Shown here piece by piece: positions 55,400-64,000 of a stretch of DNA of 64,000 nt. Source of the DNA: Chaetomium olivaceum (taxonomy: Eukaryota; Ascomycota; Sordariomycetes; Sordariales; Chaetomiaceae); contig JAYWVB010000031.1 of NCBI GenBank assembly GCA_039881045.1, forward strand, positions 124,001 through 188,000. The letters run 5' to 3'. Positions within the stretch are counted from its first letter, which is position 1. Each line of letters starts with the position of its first letter. Made by a program: the position numbers and the translations under genes. The notes beneath the pieces were generated by a model. That model saw only the letters and a program-made list of their open reading frames with translations, ran no database searches and was not told the DNA's origin.

Positions 55400-57055
55400 A
55401 TGCAGACTTGCCCAGCTAGCCCGTTCGCCGTGACAATGCTCGCCATCAGCAGCATAACGGCCTCTCGGTTTACTACCACGCCTCCTGAGCATCACGTCAT
55501 TCCGGCGAGCATAACCCAGGCTACCTCGGGCTGGGCCTCATACATCCCGTCATGGGCGCCTTCCCCTGGTCGGACCCGTCCATCTGTGACCAAGAACACA
55601 GTCGCAGGCTTCCGAAACCCCTGGTCATCATGGCACAAACCGACGACCGCGGAGAAGTATGCAAGCTTCCAGTGGGGCGAAGACAGTGATGGATACACCG
55701 AACTTGCCGCATCGCATCTCGCGAGCAGCCCAACGACACAGAAGCCACAAAAGAGCAAGTTGCCCACCTTCGGGGACTTGAAGGAGTGGCCAGACTCCCT
55801 GGGTGCCAAAGCCGCTCGGTTACTGCAGATAGAAGACCCCGATTTCTCCTTTCCCAAGGACAGCAAAGCCAAGGCGACCTGGCTGGGTCACGCTGGTGTT
55901 CTGGTTCAGTTGCCGTCGCTAGACCCTCAGAACGGTCGGCCTGTGAGCGCCCTCTTCGACCCAATCTTCTCCGATCGTTGCTCGCCCATGGGCTCATTCG
56001 CAGGGCCGATCCGCTCCTACCCGCCACCGTGCAAGGTGGAAGACCTTCCTCCTATCGACATCGTGTGCATCAGCCACAACCACTTCGACCACATGGATCA
56101 AACTTCCCTGGTATCCATCTGGCGCCACAGCCGAAACTCGGTCCGCTTCTTCGTACCTCTCGGCAACAAGCGCCTCCTCGTAGAATGGGGCATCCCCGAC
56201 GACCGCATCACCGAGCTTGACTGGTGGGAGTCAGTCCAGCTCACCCACCCATCCACCCCCCTTAACTCCAGCGCCCCCACTCTCACGATCCACTGCACTC
56301 CAGCCCAGCACAACAGTTTCCGCACCGCCGGCGATACCAACACGGCCCTCTGGTCCAGCTGGCTCATCGAATCCCCCCTCACCCCATACCACCACCAGGA
56401 TCCCACCCCGGAACCCTACCGCGTCTTCTTCGCCGGCGACACCGGCTACCAGTTTCACCCCTCCCCGAGCTGGCCCCCCTCACCCAACAACCCCAACTCT
56501 CCCCAGCAAGGTCAAGAAGAAGATGAAGAGAAATTCCCACCCTGCCCCGCCTTCGCGCAAATCCGCACCCGCATCGGCCCGCCCAACCTGCTTCTCCTAC
56601 CCGTATCAGTTGGCGCCACATTCGCCTACCTGCGCAGCTTCGTGCCGCTGCCGGACTGGATTAGCCCCTTCCCGCGGCATAGTGCTGGTGTGACGGGGGC
56701 GAATCATATGCCGCCTTGGGATGCGGTTAAGGTGGTGCAGGTTATGACTGGGAAGCAGGGTGTTTCTGGGAAGGGAGAAACGGAGGGGCGCAATGTGGGG
56801 GAGGGTGAGAGAGAGGGAGAGGGGGAGGTTGGCAAGGTGGAGGGGCATGGCGTGGTTGCGCTGGCTATGCATTGGGGGACGTTTGTGCCGGACCCGGCGG
56901 ATGTGTTGAGGACGCTGGGGTCGCTGGAGTGGGCTTGTAAGCAGCAGGGGGTGGAGTTTGCGAGAGGGCTCGGGGAAGGTGAAACTGATGCCGGGGCCCC
57001 AGGGAAGAGGCCGGTATTTGTAGCGGTGAATCATGGCGGGAGCGTTTTGATCTGA
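55400..57055 (+). CDS. Metallo-beta-lactamase-fold phospholipase D (NAPE-PLD-like)
   Basis: A single exon gives 551 residues from the first ATG of the frame (55400; a second Met lies 12 codons later). The N-terminal 20 or so residues are hydrophobic. The signature is ATWLGHAGVLVQ, then ISHNHFDHMD (HxHxDH metal site), CTPAQHNSFRT, FAGDTGYQF, LLLPVSVGA, HMPPWDAVKV and ALAMHWGTF, the ordered zinc-ligand set of N-acyl-phosphatidylethanolamine-hydrolysing PLD and bacterial UlaG-like relatives. It probably hydrolyses N-acyl-PE or related lipids at membranes. A charged Gly/Glu insert near residue 460 (ETEGRNVGEGEREGEGEV) is low-complexity and lies between conserved motifs. Confidence 0.88.
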   Translation: MQTCPASPFAVTMLAISSITASRFTTTPPEHHVIPASITQATSGWASYIPSWAPSPGRTRPSVTKNTVAGFRNPWSSWHKPTTAEKYASFQWGEDSDGYTELAASHLASSPTTQKPQKSKLPTFGDLKEWPDSLGAKAARLLQIEDPDFSFPKDSKAKATWLGHAGVLVQLPSLDPQNGRPVSALFDPIFSDRCSPMGSFAGPIRSYPPPCKVEDLPPIDIVCISHNHFDHMDQTSLVSIWRHSRNSVRFFVPLGNKRLLVEWGIPDDRITELDWWESVQLTHPSTPLNSSAPTLTIHCTPAQHNSFRTAGDTNTALWSSWLIESPLTPYHHQDPTPEPYRVFFAGDTGYQFHPSPSWPPSPNNPNSPQQGQEEDEEKFPPCPAFAQIRTRIGPPNLLLLPVSVGATFAYLRSFVPLPDWISPFPRHSAGVTGANHMPPWDAVKVVQVMTGKQGVSGKGETEGRNVGEGEREGEGEVGKVEGHGVVALAMHWGTFVPDPADVLRTLGSLEWACKQQGVEFARGLGEGETDAGAPGKRPVFVAVNHGGSVLI

Positions 57056-57499
57056 ATGCGCGAGAAGTCTTTACCATGTCAACCTCCTCGCGGCGGATGG
57101 CTGATGCAACGCAGGTGTTCAGTTTATCGTTTAGTAATGTTGCTTACCTACATGAACTGGTTCGGTCGTAGTTGCAACCTGAGCTGGCTGGGGAGGTGTC
57201 CATAGCTCGGTACCCCAGCGGCAGTGATTTCATGGCACTATAGCACGAGATGTAATTAAGGGCCCCAATGTGCCGTTCAGACGCTATAGTTATGTATGGA
57301 CAATCGAGACATACCTGGTATTCTCTCAGCCCCTGAATGAGCGGGCCCCTTGGTGCTAGGCATGTCAACAAGATCACGTCGGTTAGGGGGTGCTGGAACA
57401 GGTCTAAGGTGAGGCATTCAGTAATGTCGGAACAGCCGGTATCCCGATGTCAAAATTATAACCGCTAGAGTACCAGTTGTTCGAAATATGACTAGGTGC
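57056..57499. other. Spacer between convergent genes
   Basis: 3' sides of the MBL-fold gene and the small three-exon gene; no feature seen. Confidence 0.4.
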
Positions 57500-58018
57500 C
57501 TAGCCACTCCCAGTCACATTTGACGTCTGTTTGCCCAGAGCGTCCTCACAGCCCTCTTGCTCAGCCAAGGCCAGCACCGAATCCGAAGACGACAGTATAT
57601 CCTCCTTGCGTGCAATGCGTGCTAAGATGTCCTTCTACAGTCGTTTTTGTGGAATATCAGTGGCGGTGCATTCTGGGACATAATTGGGAAACTCGGGAGA
57701 CAAACTCACCCTCTTGAGTTCGTGGTCCGATGTGATGATGTAGGAATTGTGCCGCATCTGTTGAGCGTCAGGAAAAGGTATACCCTTGGGGTTAAATGCC
57801 GTAAAAGTTCGTGCAGGCTGTCCACTCACCTCAACCTTAAAACCGCCTGGCTTCTCGGTCAGTTCTTGCAGCGCCCCAACAAGACTGTCTATGCTCCCGA
57901 CACATTTCAGAGACAACTTTTGGACCTGCACATTTGGGCTGGTCTGCGATAAATTCGATGTCATCGCTCTAGCCGTACTTGATCTTTTGAACATTTTGGA
58001 GTAGAATGGGCGGGACAT
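57500..58018 (-). CDS. Hypothetical three-exon small protein
   Basis: Exons 58018-57830, 57757-57710 and 57634-57500. Introns are 72 and 75 nt; both donors are GTGAGT, acceptors CAG and TAG, with a CTGACG branch in the first. The product is 123 residues starting MSRPFYSKMFKRSS. Unspliced, the first exon reads through into a different, less convincing C-terminus. A possible hydrophobic core runs LKCVGSIDSLVGALQELTE then FKVEMRHNSYIITSDHEL, with a polar tail rich in Ser, Asp and Glu. The basic, Ser/Arg-rich first 20 residues could be a mitochondrial presequence. No known domain recognised. Confidence 0.6.
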
Positions 58019-59233
58019 TTGGTGTGAATGTAAGGGCAACAACTCTGGAGAATATCCACGATAACATCTTTAACATCCAACGCTGGGAACCCTCATTAAA
58101 GGGATTTGTAAAAGGAGAAATTTGGAAACAGCATCTGGGAGTTCAAAAGCATAAATCCTTGGCTCTTACACAGCCTTGTAAGTTGGACGCCAGAGAAGGG
58201 CCGAAGCGTCAGGAGGCAGCCCCCAATCAGCTGCCGCGTCTGCCTAGGCGTGGAGAGGGTTCCATTCTCGGGCGTAGAATAAACAAGAAGGCATCCGAAC
58301 CCTTGCCCGAAAAGAACGGCTTTTGCTTTGTAAGTGTGTTGAAGTCGTTCAAGAGACGGGGTTCGTGAGCACTGATTGGCCATCCATCTAAGCCTCCCTT
58401 TATCGGCCGCCTTTGCCCGATGGTCAGGCTCCCAGGCAATGCCCCGGGAGTACAAGCCCACCAATGGCATGGATCGTACCAGACATACCGACCTACACGG
58501 TCAACTAAAATCCAAAGAGATCAAATTACAATTCCCGTCGGTCTAACACCCAAACTCGTTGTATGTCCAGTCACTCCTGTTGAAGGTTAGGTACCTTCGG
58601 TGAGAATAAACGCGCACACCATCTTCTATTTATATACCGTGGCTCAAGGTAGAGACTCTCGGTCAAGCGGTGCCCAGTGTTACCGGAAGACTTTTGTTTT
58701 CGATCGGAACCTTGATCAATATTAGCAGGCTCACCAAGTGTGATGTACGGTGGGTGTACTCTGTAACTAAGGTACCTACCTACCTGGGCTCGATCGAGGG
58801 CGCAGTTCCGCAGCTGACGGACAATATGAACATAATGGTGGAGGTGTTATGGTCGTTAGGACATTGAGCTTTGTGTCTTAGAGGCCCCACAACCAAGCCC
58901 CGTTTGCAAAATTGCAGGTCGGAGTCGCAGAGACATAATGATAAAGGTATAATAAGTGGCAAGCCCATATCGGGAGTGGCCATGCGCGAAATTTTTTTCA
59001 TCTTTCACCGCCGTGGTCTGACCTCTCTCAAGACTTCCTATCTATTGTTAGCTTGTTGCTGTGTACTTGTCTTGATTGTACCATCACCATGAGTGAGCGG
59101 CAACAACACGTTTGCCAGCAGCAAATATTGATCAGTGAGCCCGGAGACTCGGAAGAAAGAATGGAAGGTGACACGGTCTGTTTATGCAACTACAGCCGAA
59201 GAGATATGACTTTATATTGACACTTTATAGCCC
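58019..59233. other. Gene-poor 1.2 kb
   Basis: No gene seen. Contains the TACCTACCTACC motif at about 58784-58795. Confidence 0.4.
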
Positions 59234-61336
59234 ATGCCCGTCTTTTTGCACCCTGACTTCATCGTGGCCGGGATCGCAGGCCGTAGGAAGCATCGGGGTA
59301 GCATGAATACAAACTCGTCACTATCAGTCGAGCCATTGGGGACCGACTTTTCACACGAGCCTAAGTCATCCCTTTCCTCCTTCGATGCTAGGTCGAGCGT
59401 CGCCCCAAGCTTTGCGAGCACCACCCCGTCCGAAGTGAGCAATGACGGCGGCGACGCTCCCATAAGGTTACAAGCCAAGATTCGAAAGGCCAGCAAGCGT
59501 ATGGAATGGATAAATCGGTCAACGCAGGATACATTCCTACCTGACGATCAGATTCAAAACCTCATTTGCGCTGAGGCAATCCGAGAGGAGCTTGTCGGAC
59601 ATGCGTCCACGGAGGGCTTTCTACCGCGTATCGTGCCAGACAGGAGGAAGCTCTTCGCCATCCTGACACTGATTGGTGAAAGTAGTTCCATTACCAAACT
59701 AGTCGAGGAGGGCATTGACGACAGCCATCTCCCCTTTACGGTGAACCCTTACACCGGATCCCTTTCATGTTCAGCCAGGAATGATACAGGAACGTACGAG
59801 ACACGCAAAATAGAAGCCTTTACGCTGTACCCCGACTGTGATTCGGGCTGGAAGTCACACCACAGCGACTCATTCTTTACAACCCAGTGGAAGCTGCTGG
59901 TTCCACACTTCAACATGCCCTGTCCTTGCGATGATGGCTGTTCAACAATCGGAGAAGCTCCCCATTACAGGTTCAGGCCCCAAGAAATACTGCCTTTCAT
60001 CAAAGCTAGTGAGGAATGGGAACCCTTAGAGCAGGCCGGCGGCTTTTCCGTGGTGAGAAAGGTGCATATTCACCCAGCCCATCGAAGCGGCTGCCGACTT
60101 GCACGTTGCGTAAGGGACCCTCTTTCACCCCTGATAACTCCAGTACTTACCCATATCTCCACAGAAACCCTCCTTTCTCGAGGCCAACCATGCCGTAAAA
60201 TCCATCCACCAAGGCTGCAAACAGTCTGTCATAGAAAGCGAGATCAACAACCTGAAACGCTTTGCCGGGAAGAAACACCGGGACCGTCTCGTTCAGCTTC
60301 TGTGCACGTTTGAGTACAATGATCAGTATCACCTGGTTTTCCCCTGGGCCGATGGTGGGAACCTGGAAGACTTTTGGCAGAAGCATTTCCCCAACATTCA
60401 CAACCAACCGCGCAGTTACCACGTCGCCAAGTGGATTGCGGGCGAGATTCTGGGCATCGCCCAGGGGCTGAATCTGATCCACCACCCGGGCCCATGCTCG
60501 ATAACGGACGAACGCACTGAAGGTCGGCACGGAGACATCAAGCCCGCAAACATCCTGTGGTTTTCCGGTGACGGCGGCGAGAGAGGGACCCTCAAGATCT
60601 CTGATTTTGGTCTGACCGACTACCACCGCAAGGCTAGCGCTTCCAAGGTCCGTGCCGACAGCATCGGCCAGACGCAGACGTACCGGCCGCCCGAGTGCCA
60701 GATCCCGGGAGGTTGCGTGTCACCGTCGTACGACACGTGGTCGCTGGGCTGCGTGCTGCTGCAGTTTGTGACATGGCATGCCGAGGGCTGGGAGGGGGTG
60801 GATGAGTTTTCGAAGCGGCGATCCAAGGCGTCACCGCCGCGTAAGGTTCGTGACCTGGACGTGGCTGGGGATCTGTTTTACGCATTGGCGCAGCCCCCAA
60901 CCGCAAACATCGCGGTTGAGAATGTTAGTGGCATCCCCATTTTGTCACGCGTCAAACCAACAATCGACATTTTGACCATGTCCGACGATGCTAACGAATG
61001 TGGTTTAGCAATTGGAAAGGCTCCGGCGTCATGAGAGATGCAGCGATATGTTCGTCGACATAGTAGACTTCATTGAAACTAGACTCCTCCTAATCGACGG
61101 GAAACAGAGGGCAAGGTCAGAGGAAGTCGTCAGCAAGTTTCAAGATATCTACACCAGATGCTGTAATGACGAGGATTATAGCATATCGAGGTAAATCAGG
61201 TCTTCCACTGCTCATGCAGTCCGCTTGCGGATTGGTAGCTAACGCAACCATCTTTAGAAAACTGCCAGTGCCCCTGAATCTGGGCCGTAAACGGGGTTCA
61301 CGACGGTGGTTACAAATGTTGAACTGTGGTTCCTAA
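59234..61336 (+). CDS. Protein kinase-like protein with long N-terminal extension
   Basis: Four exons: 59234-60109, 60165-60923, 61009-61190 and 61258-61336. Introns are 55, 85 and 67 nt. The product is 631 residues. About 270 N-terminal residues precede a glycine-rich segment AGGFSVVRKVHI. The ATP Lys is in HAVKSIH, the catalytic loop is GRHGDIKPANILWF (HGD form), magnesium loop ISDFGLTDY, then YRPPE and DTWSLGCVLLQF. This domain set is common in fungal kinase-like genes found near NLR/HET loci. Exon 3 encodes a helical C-terminal segment (DFIETRLLLIDGKQRARSEEVVSKF). The join after HPAHRSGCRLARC at intron 1 is the least certain point; another frame there also reads well. Confidence 0.8.
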
Positions 61337-61437
61337 ACATGTCCAGTTGATCGGTTCTTTAGATCTCCTACGTCCTTTCCTTCTCTTTCCTTATTTCGTT
61401 GCCCCCTTTGTTTCTCCTTTTCTCCATTCCTCTCTCC

Positions 61438-63161
61438 CTAGCTTTCCCTTTTAATTTTGTATTTCTGTTGCTTTACATCCTCAAGAATCCTCCCCAGTTC
61501 ATCGCTCGTATCTTTAGCAGAGGCCCGGCGGCGCCCCACCCTCTCGGCAATTTTCTCAGTGGCCTGCTGCTTTTTGCGTAGGGCGCCTCGTAACTTCCGG
61601 AGTATTTGGTTCTTGGGACTCTCCACTGGCGCCACTTCTCGTAGAGTCCTTTGCAGGGTCTCGACCTTGACTACGAGTAGCTTTTCCTCGATGAGGCTGA
61701 CCAACTTCCGCGAGGGCGTTCCTTCTTGGCAATTCTCCTCGTCATCCTTGATCCTTTTGATCCACTCGGAGACTGTGGGGTGGATGCGAATGCCTTTCTT
61801 GTCTGACTCGTAGAAGCGGTCTTTCAGGGCCGCGGTGAAATTGTCCAGCTCGTCAAAGTCGTACAACAGCCAGATGAGAAATTCGAGTACAATGCACCCC
61901 AGTGACCAAACATCGTAACGTCGCGACAGTTCTGTGCCGTCTTCCCTGGTCCGATCCATCTCTGGAGGTTCGTATCGGGTTGTTGAAATGAGAGTTGAGG
62001 TCACAGCGCGTTTTTGGGTTGGGCCCTTGTGTCCCTTTGAGATTCCGACGTCGGTGATCACCAACCTGATGCGCGGCTCCACGAGGTCGTTCTCATTCTC
62101 GGCGAAGCTACCGTCCTGAAAGCAGAGAATATTTTCGGGCTTTAGGTCGCCGTGGCGAATGTTTGAGTCATCCCCGTGCAGCTCAACCAATGCGTTGGCA
62201 ATCTCAGCGAGCTGCGTGAAGACCCAGACAAGAAACATATAATCCCCTCGGTGGCTTTCGCCCTGCTCCTTTTTCTTTCTCCTCGCTGCCCAGAAGTCCC
62301 AGAGATTTCCATGCTCCGCCATGGGAAATAAGAAGCAGTGCTTTGAGTCAATGCGGTAATATGCAATGGCTTTTATCAGGTTGTCGCTGTTGAGTTTGCG
62401 CATAGCCTCAAGGCTGCGGGCCTCTTTCTCCGCATCCTTTTCTCTGTCCTCAAAAGTTCCACTCTGTAACGTCTTTACTGCAATGACGGGATGCGCTGTG
62501 TTGTCCAAGCGAGACCTCTTTTCAACAAGGCGCCGGAGGGTTAGCTTGCCTTCGCGTGGAGAGTGAGTTCCTTGGATCATGACTGAGACACACCTGGTAA
62601 AGAGGCAACATGGGTGGTCGATGTGGTCTCGGTGGATAGTGACCATCTCCACCCGTCCAAACCCCCCGACACCGGAGCTTTGGGTTTTGTGGTAAATGGT
62701 AGGGCCGTCCTGTCTTCGAACCCATACCTGAACTTTCCTTTCTCAAAAACTGGAGCTGTAAATTCCCATTGCATACGATCGCAAAACTGTTCAATCTCTT
62801 CCTCCTCCCACGCTGAATCTTCCCCGCGGAACATGGCACCGATATCCTTCCTGCCACCACCCCCCTCAACCTCAAAGTCCAAGTCATTATTCTGATCAAA
62901 GGTGTATTTTATCGGCAGATTGTCTTGGTCAAAGTCGTTCATGTAGAAGGTCGTGATCAGCCACGGTTTTCTCATCATCACCAAGCCTGCAAAGATCGGA
63001 TATGCTTTTTTAGTGACGAACTCGGTCAGCTCCGATACAATCCCTTCTTTAGCGGGTAGCTTCGGACGGACGGCGTCAAGTGTTGCCTTGATGTCCTTCT
63101 CCTCTAGTACCATTTGCCACTTTGACGTGGGGAAGAAGGGTTTGGGCCCTTGCTTCTCCAT
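61438..63161 (-). CDS. Protein kinase-like protein, apparent frameshift before the glycine loop
   Basis: Two overlapping frames clearly form one gene. The N-terminal part (63161 to about 62690, MEKQGPKPFFPTSKWQM...) ends with DRTALPFTTK, then the frame must change to read TQSSGVGGFGRVEMV, the glycine loop. One additional A in the run at 62685-62688 (T on the plus strand) joins them. The C-terminal part (to 61438) has VIAVKTL (ATP Lys), IRHGDLKPENIL, VITDVGISKG (DVG in place of DFG), YEPPE and DVWSLGCIVLEF, then a basic coiled-coil tail. About 575 residues if joined. A small intron near the FTR codons (62595-62550) is possible but not needed. It converges with the neighbouring kinase gene, about 100 bp apart. 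Confidence 0.8.
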
Positions 63162-63736
63162 ATTTCTCTTTTATCTTTTCCCTCAGAATGCTGTTGGGGC
63201 TCAAATCCATCTTTCACAGTCTTGATTGCGTTGGCTTTTCTTGTGTGTGGCGGTAGGAAGAACTGAGCCTTCAGACGGAATGCATGGGTTTGGGGAATCT
63301 TATTTAACGGTACTTTACCTACCTACCTGGCCGACGGTACCTCCATTGTCTCCCAACGTCGATTCTTTGGTTTCCCGCCCTTGCCGCCCTCTCTCTACGA
63401 TTCTTGGAAGATGGGTCGCAGTCCGTGCCTTCGAAAAATTGCAATTGGCCCGGCTTAACACTTCCGAACACCGGTAGTTTATCCATTACCCCCGACTGGT
63501 CAGGGTGATATTTGGCGGGCATCCTGCATAATTACCTATGCATGCCACGTCTTCTTGGGTGCATGCATGTATCGATCGAGTGGTTCCCTGGAATGACCAC
63601 TCCATTGTTCATCGGGTACTTCGGGTAGCACGACAGAAGCCAACTTCTATCCCCCACCCTTCCAATCCAGTCTTCCTTCCATGATGAGACCACGCACTCA
63701 AAGCCTGCATTAACTCGACTCTATCCCAAAAGCAAA
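63162..63736. promoter_or_regulatory. Divergent promoter region, kinase and DUF2235 genes
   Basis: Sole spacer between divergent genes. It contains TACCTACCTACC at about 63317-63328 and repeated ATGCATGCA-like words near 63540-63570. Confidence 0.45.
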
Positions 63737-64000
63737 ATGCCCACGCATACGCACAGGCCTGACCCGAACGTGGCGGCGGTAGCCAGGAAGATCAGGAAGC
63801 GGCTCTTCGTCTTCTGCGACGGTACGTGGCAAGACGGCGTCAACAAGGGCAGGCCACTTACCAACGTTGCCACTCTCGCGCGGTGTCTGGAGCCAGTCGA
63901 CAGTCATGGTTGTCTTCAGATCGTCTACTACGACAGTGGGGTCGGAAGCGTGACCAGCGCGCCGGCACAGCTCGTCGATGGTGCGACTGGGAGAGGTGAG
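63737..64000 (+). CDS. DUF2235 (T6SS phospholipase-like alpha/beta hydrolase) protein, 3' truncated by window
   Basis: The frame from ATG 63737 (context CAAAATGCC) shows RLFVFCDGTWQDGVN, TNVATLARCLEP and LQIVYYDSGVGS in order, the N-terminal hallmark of DUF2235 hydrolases (related to the Tle1 phospholipase catalytic domain), common and multi-copy in filamentous fungi. Only 88 residues lie in the window, so the catalytic GXSXG is not seen. A possible GTGAG donor occupies the last bases. Confidence 0.85.
   Translation, partial: MPTHTHRPDPNVAAVARKIRKRLFVFCDGTWQDGVNKGRPLTNVATLARCLEPVDSHGCLQIVYYDSGVGSVTSAPAQLVDGATGRGE

Noticed and set aside
1..64000. CRISPR array, operon structure, bacterial-type regulatory sites, intact transposon or rRNA
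   Set aside because: None seen: no regularly spaced repeats, genes are intron-bearing and singly transcribed, and no complete transposase or long terminal repeat was found.

Overview
The window is nuclear DNA of a filamentous ascomycete, most likely a sordariomycete (a Sordariales/Chaetomiaceae-like genome is my best guess). Evidence: monocistronic genes on both strands, short introns (45-130 nt) with GTRAGT donors and CTRAY branch points, two intron-containing tRNA genes, and typical Pezizomycotina families (STAND/NLR receptor, 2EXR protein, bZIP factor, P450s, kinase-like genes, DUF2235). Exon structures below were worked out by hand from splice sites and reading frame.

Layout. 0-5.2 kb: 3' part of the proteasome activator BLM10/PA200. 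5.8 kb: tRNA-Val(CAC). 6.1-10.2 kb: a NOD-like receptor (N-terminal STAND domain, NB-ARC, TPR) followed by a small secreted protein built from two six-cysteine modules. 11.1-11.8 kb: decayed tyrosinase. 12.1-16.7 kb: 2EXR protein and a protein kinase with a frame-shifted tail. 18.2-20.3 kb: bZIP factor. 20.9-30.9 kb: housekeeping block with an LYR protein, the ubiquitin-conjugating variant MMS2, the Golgi/endosome scaffold MON2 and a mitochondrial stomatin-like protein. 31.4-35.5 kb: kinase-like protein and a P450. 36-51 kb: gene-poor, decayed accessory stretch holding TPR and nucleotidyltransferase fragments, a metallophosphoesterase, an amidase pseudogene with a tRNA-derived insert, a four-exon small gene, a RIP-like mutated second nucleotidyltransferase copy and tRNA-Glu(CTC). 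51.5-57.1 kb: second P450, cupin protein, NAPE-PLD-like metallo-beta-lactamase protein. 57.5-64 kb: small three-exon gene, two convergent kinase-like genes and the start of a DUF2235 hydrolase.

Two signals run across the window. First, several otherwise conserved genes (MMS2, MON2 twice, metallophosphoesterase, the kinase at 61.4 kb, probably the kinase at 15 kb) each carry an apparent loss of one base, usually in a short homopolymer. This points either to systematic sequencing error or to real lesions, and it affects every gene model here. Second, a duplicated nucleotidyltransferase-like gene has one copy with predominantly C-to-T and G-to-A changes, a lost start codon and a deletion between two GAGCTC sites, which fits repeat-induced point mutation plus microhomology deletion.

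I see no clear single novel system. The best candidates for something undescribed are the twelve-cysteine secreted protein next to the NLR, the two multi-exon orphan genes, and the cluster of unusual kinase-like genes.
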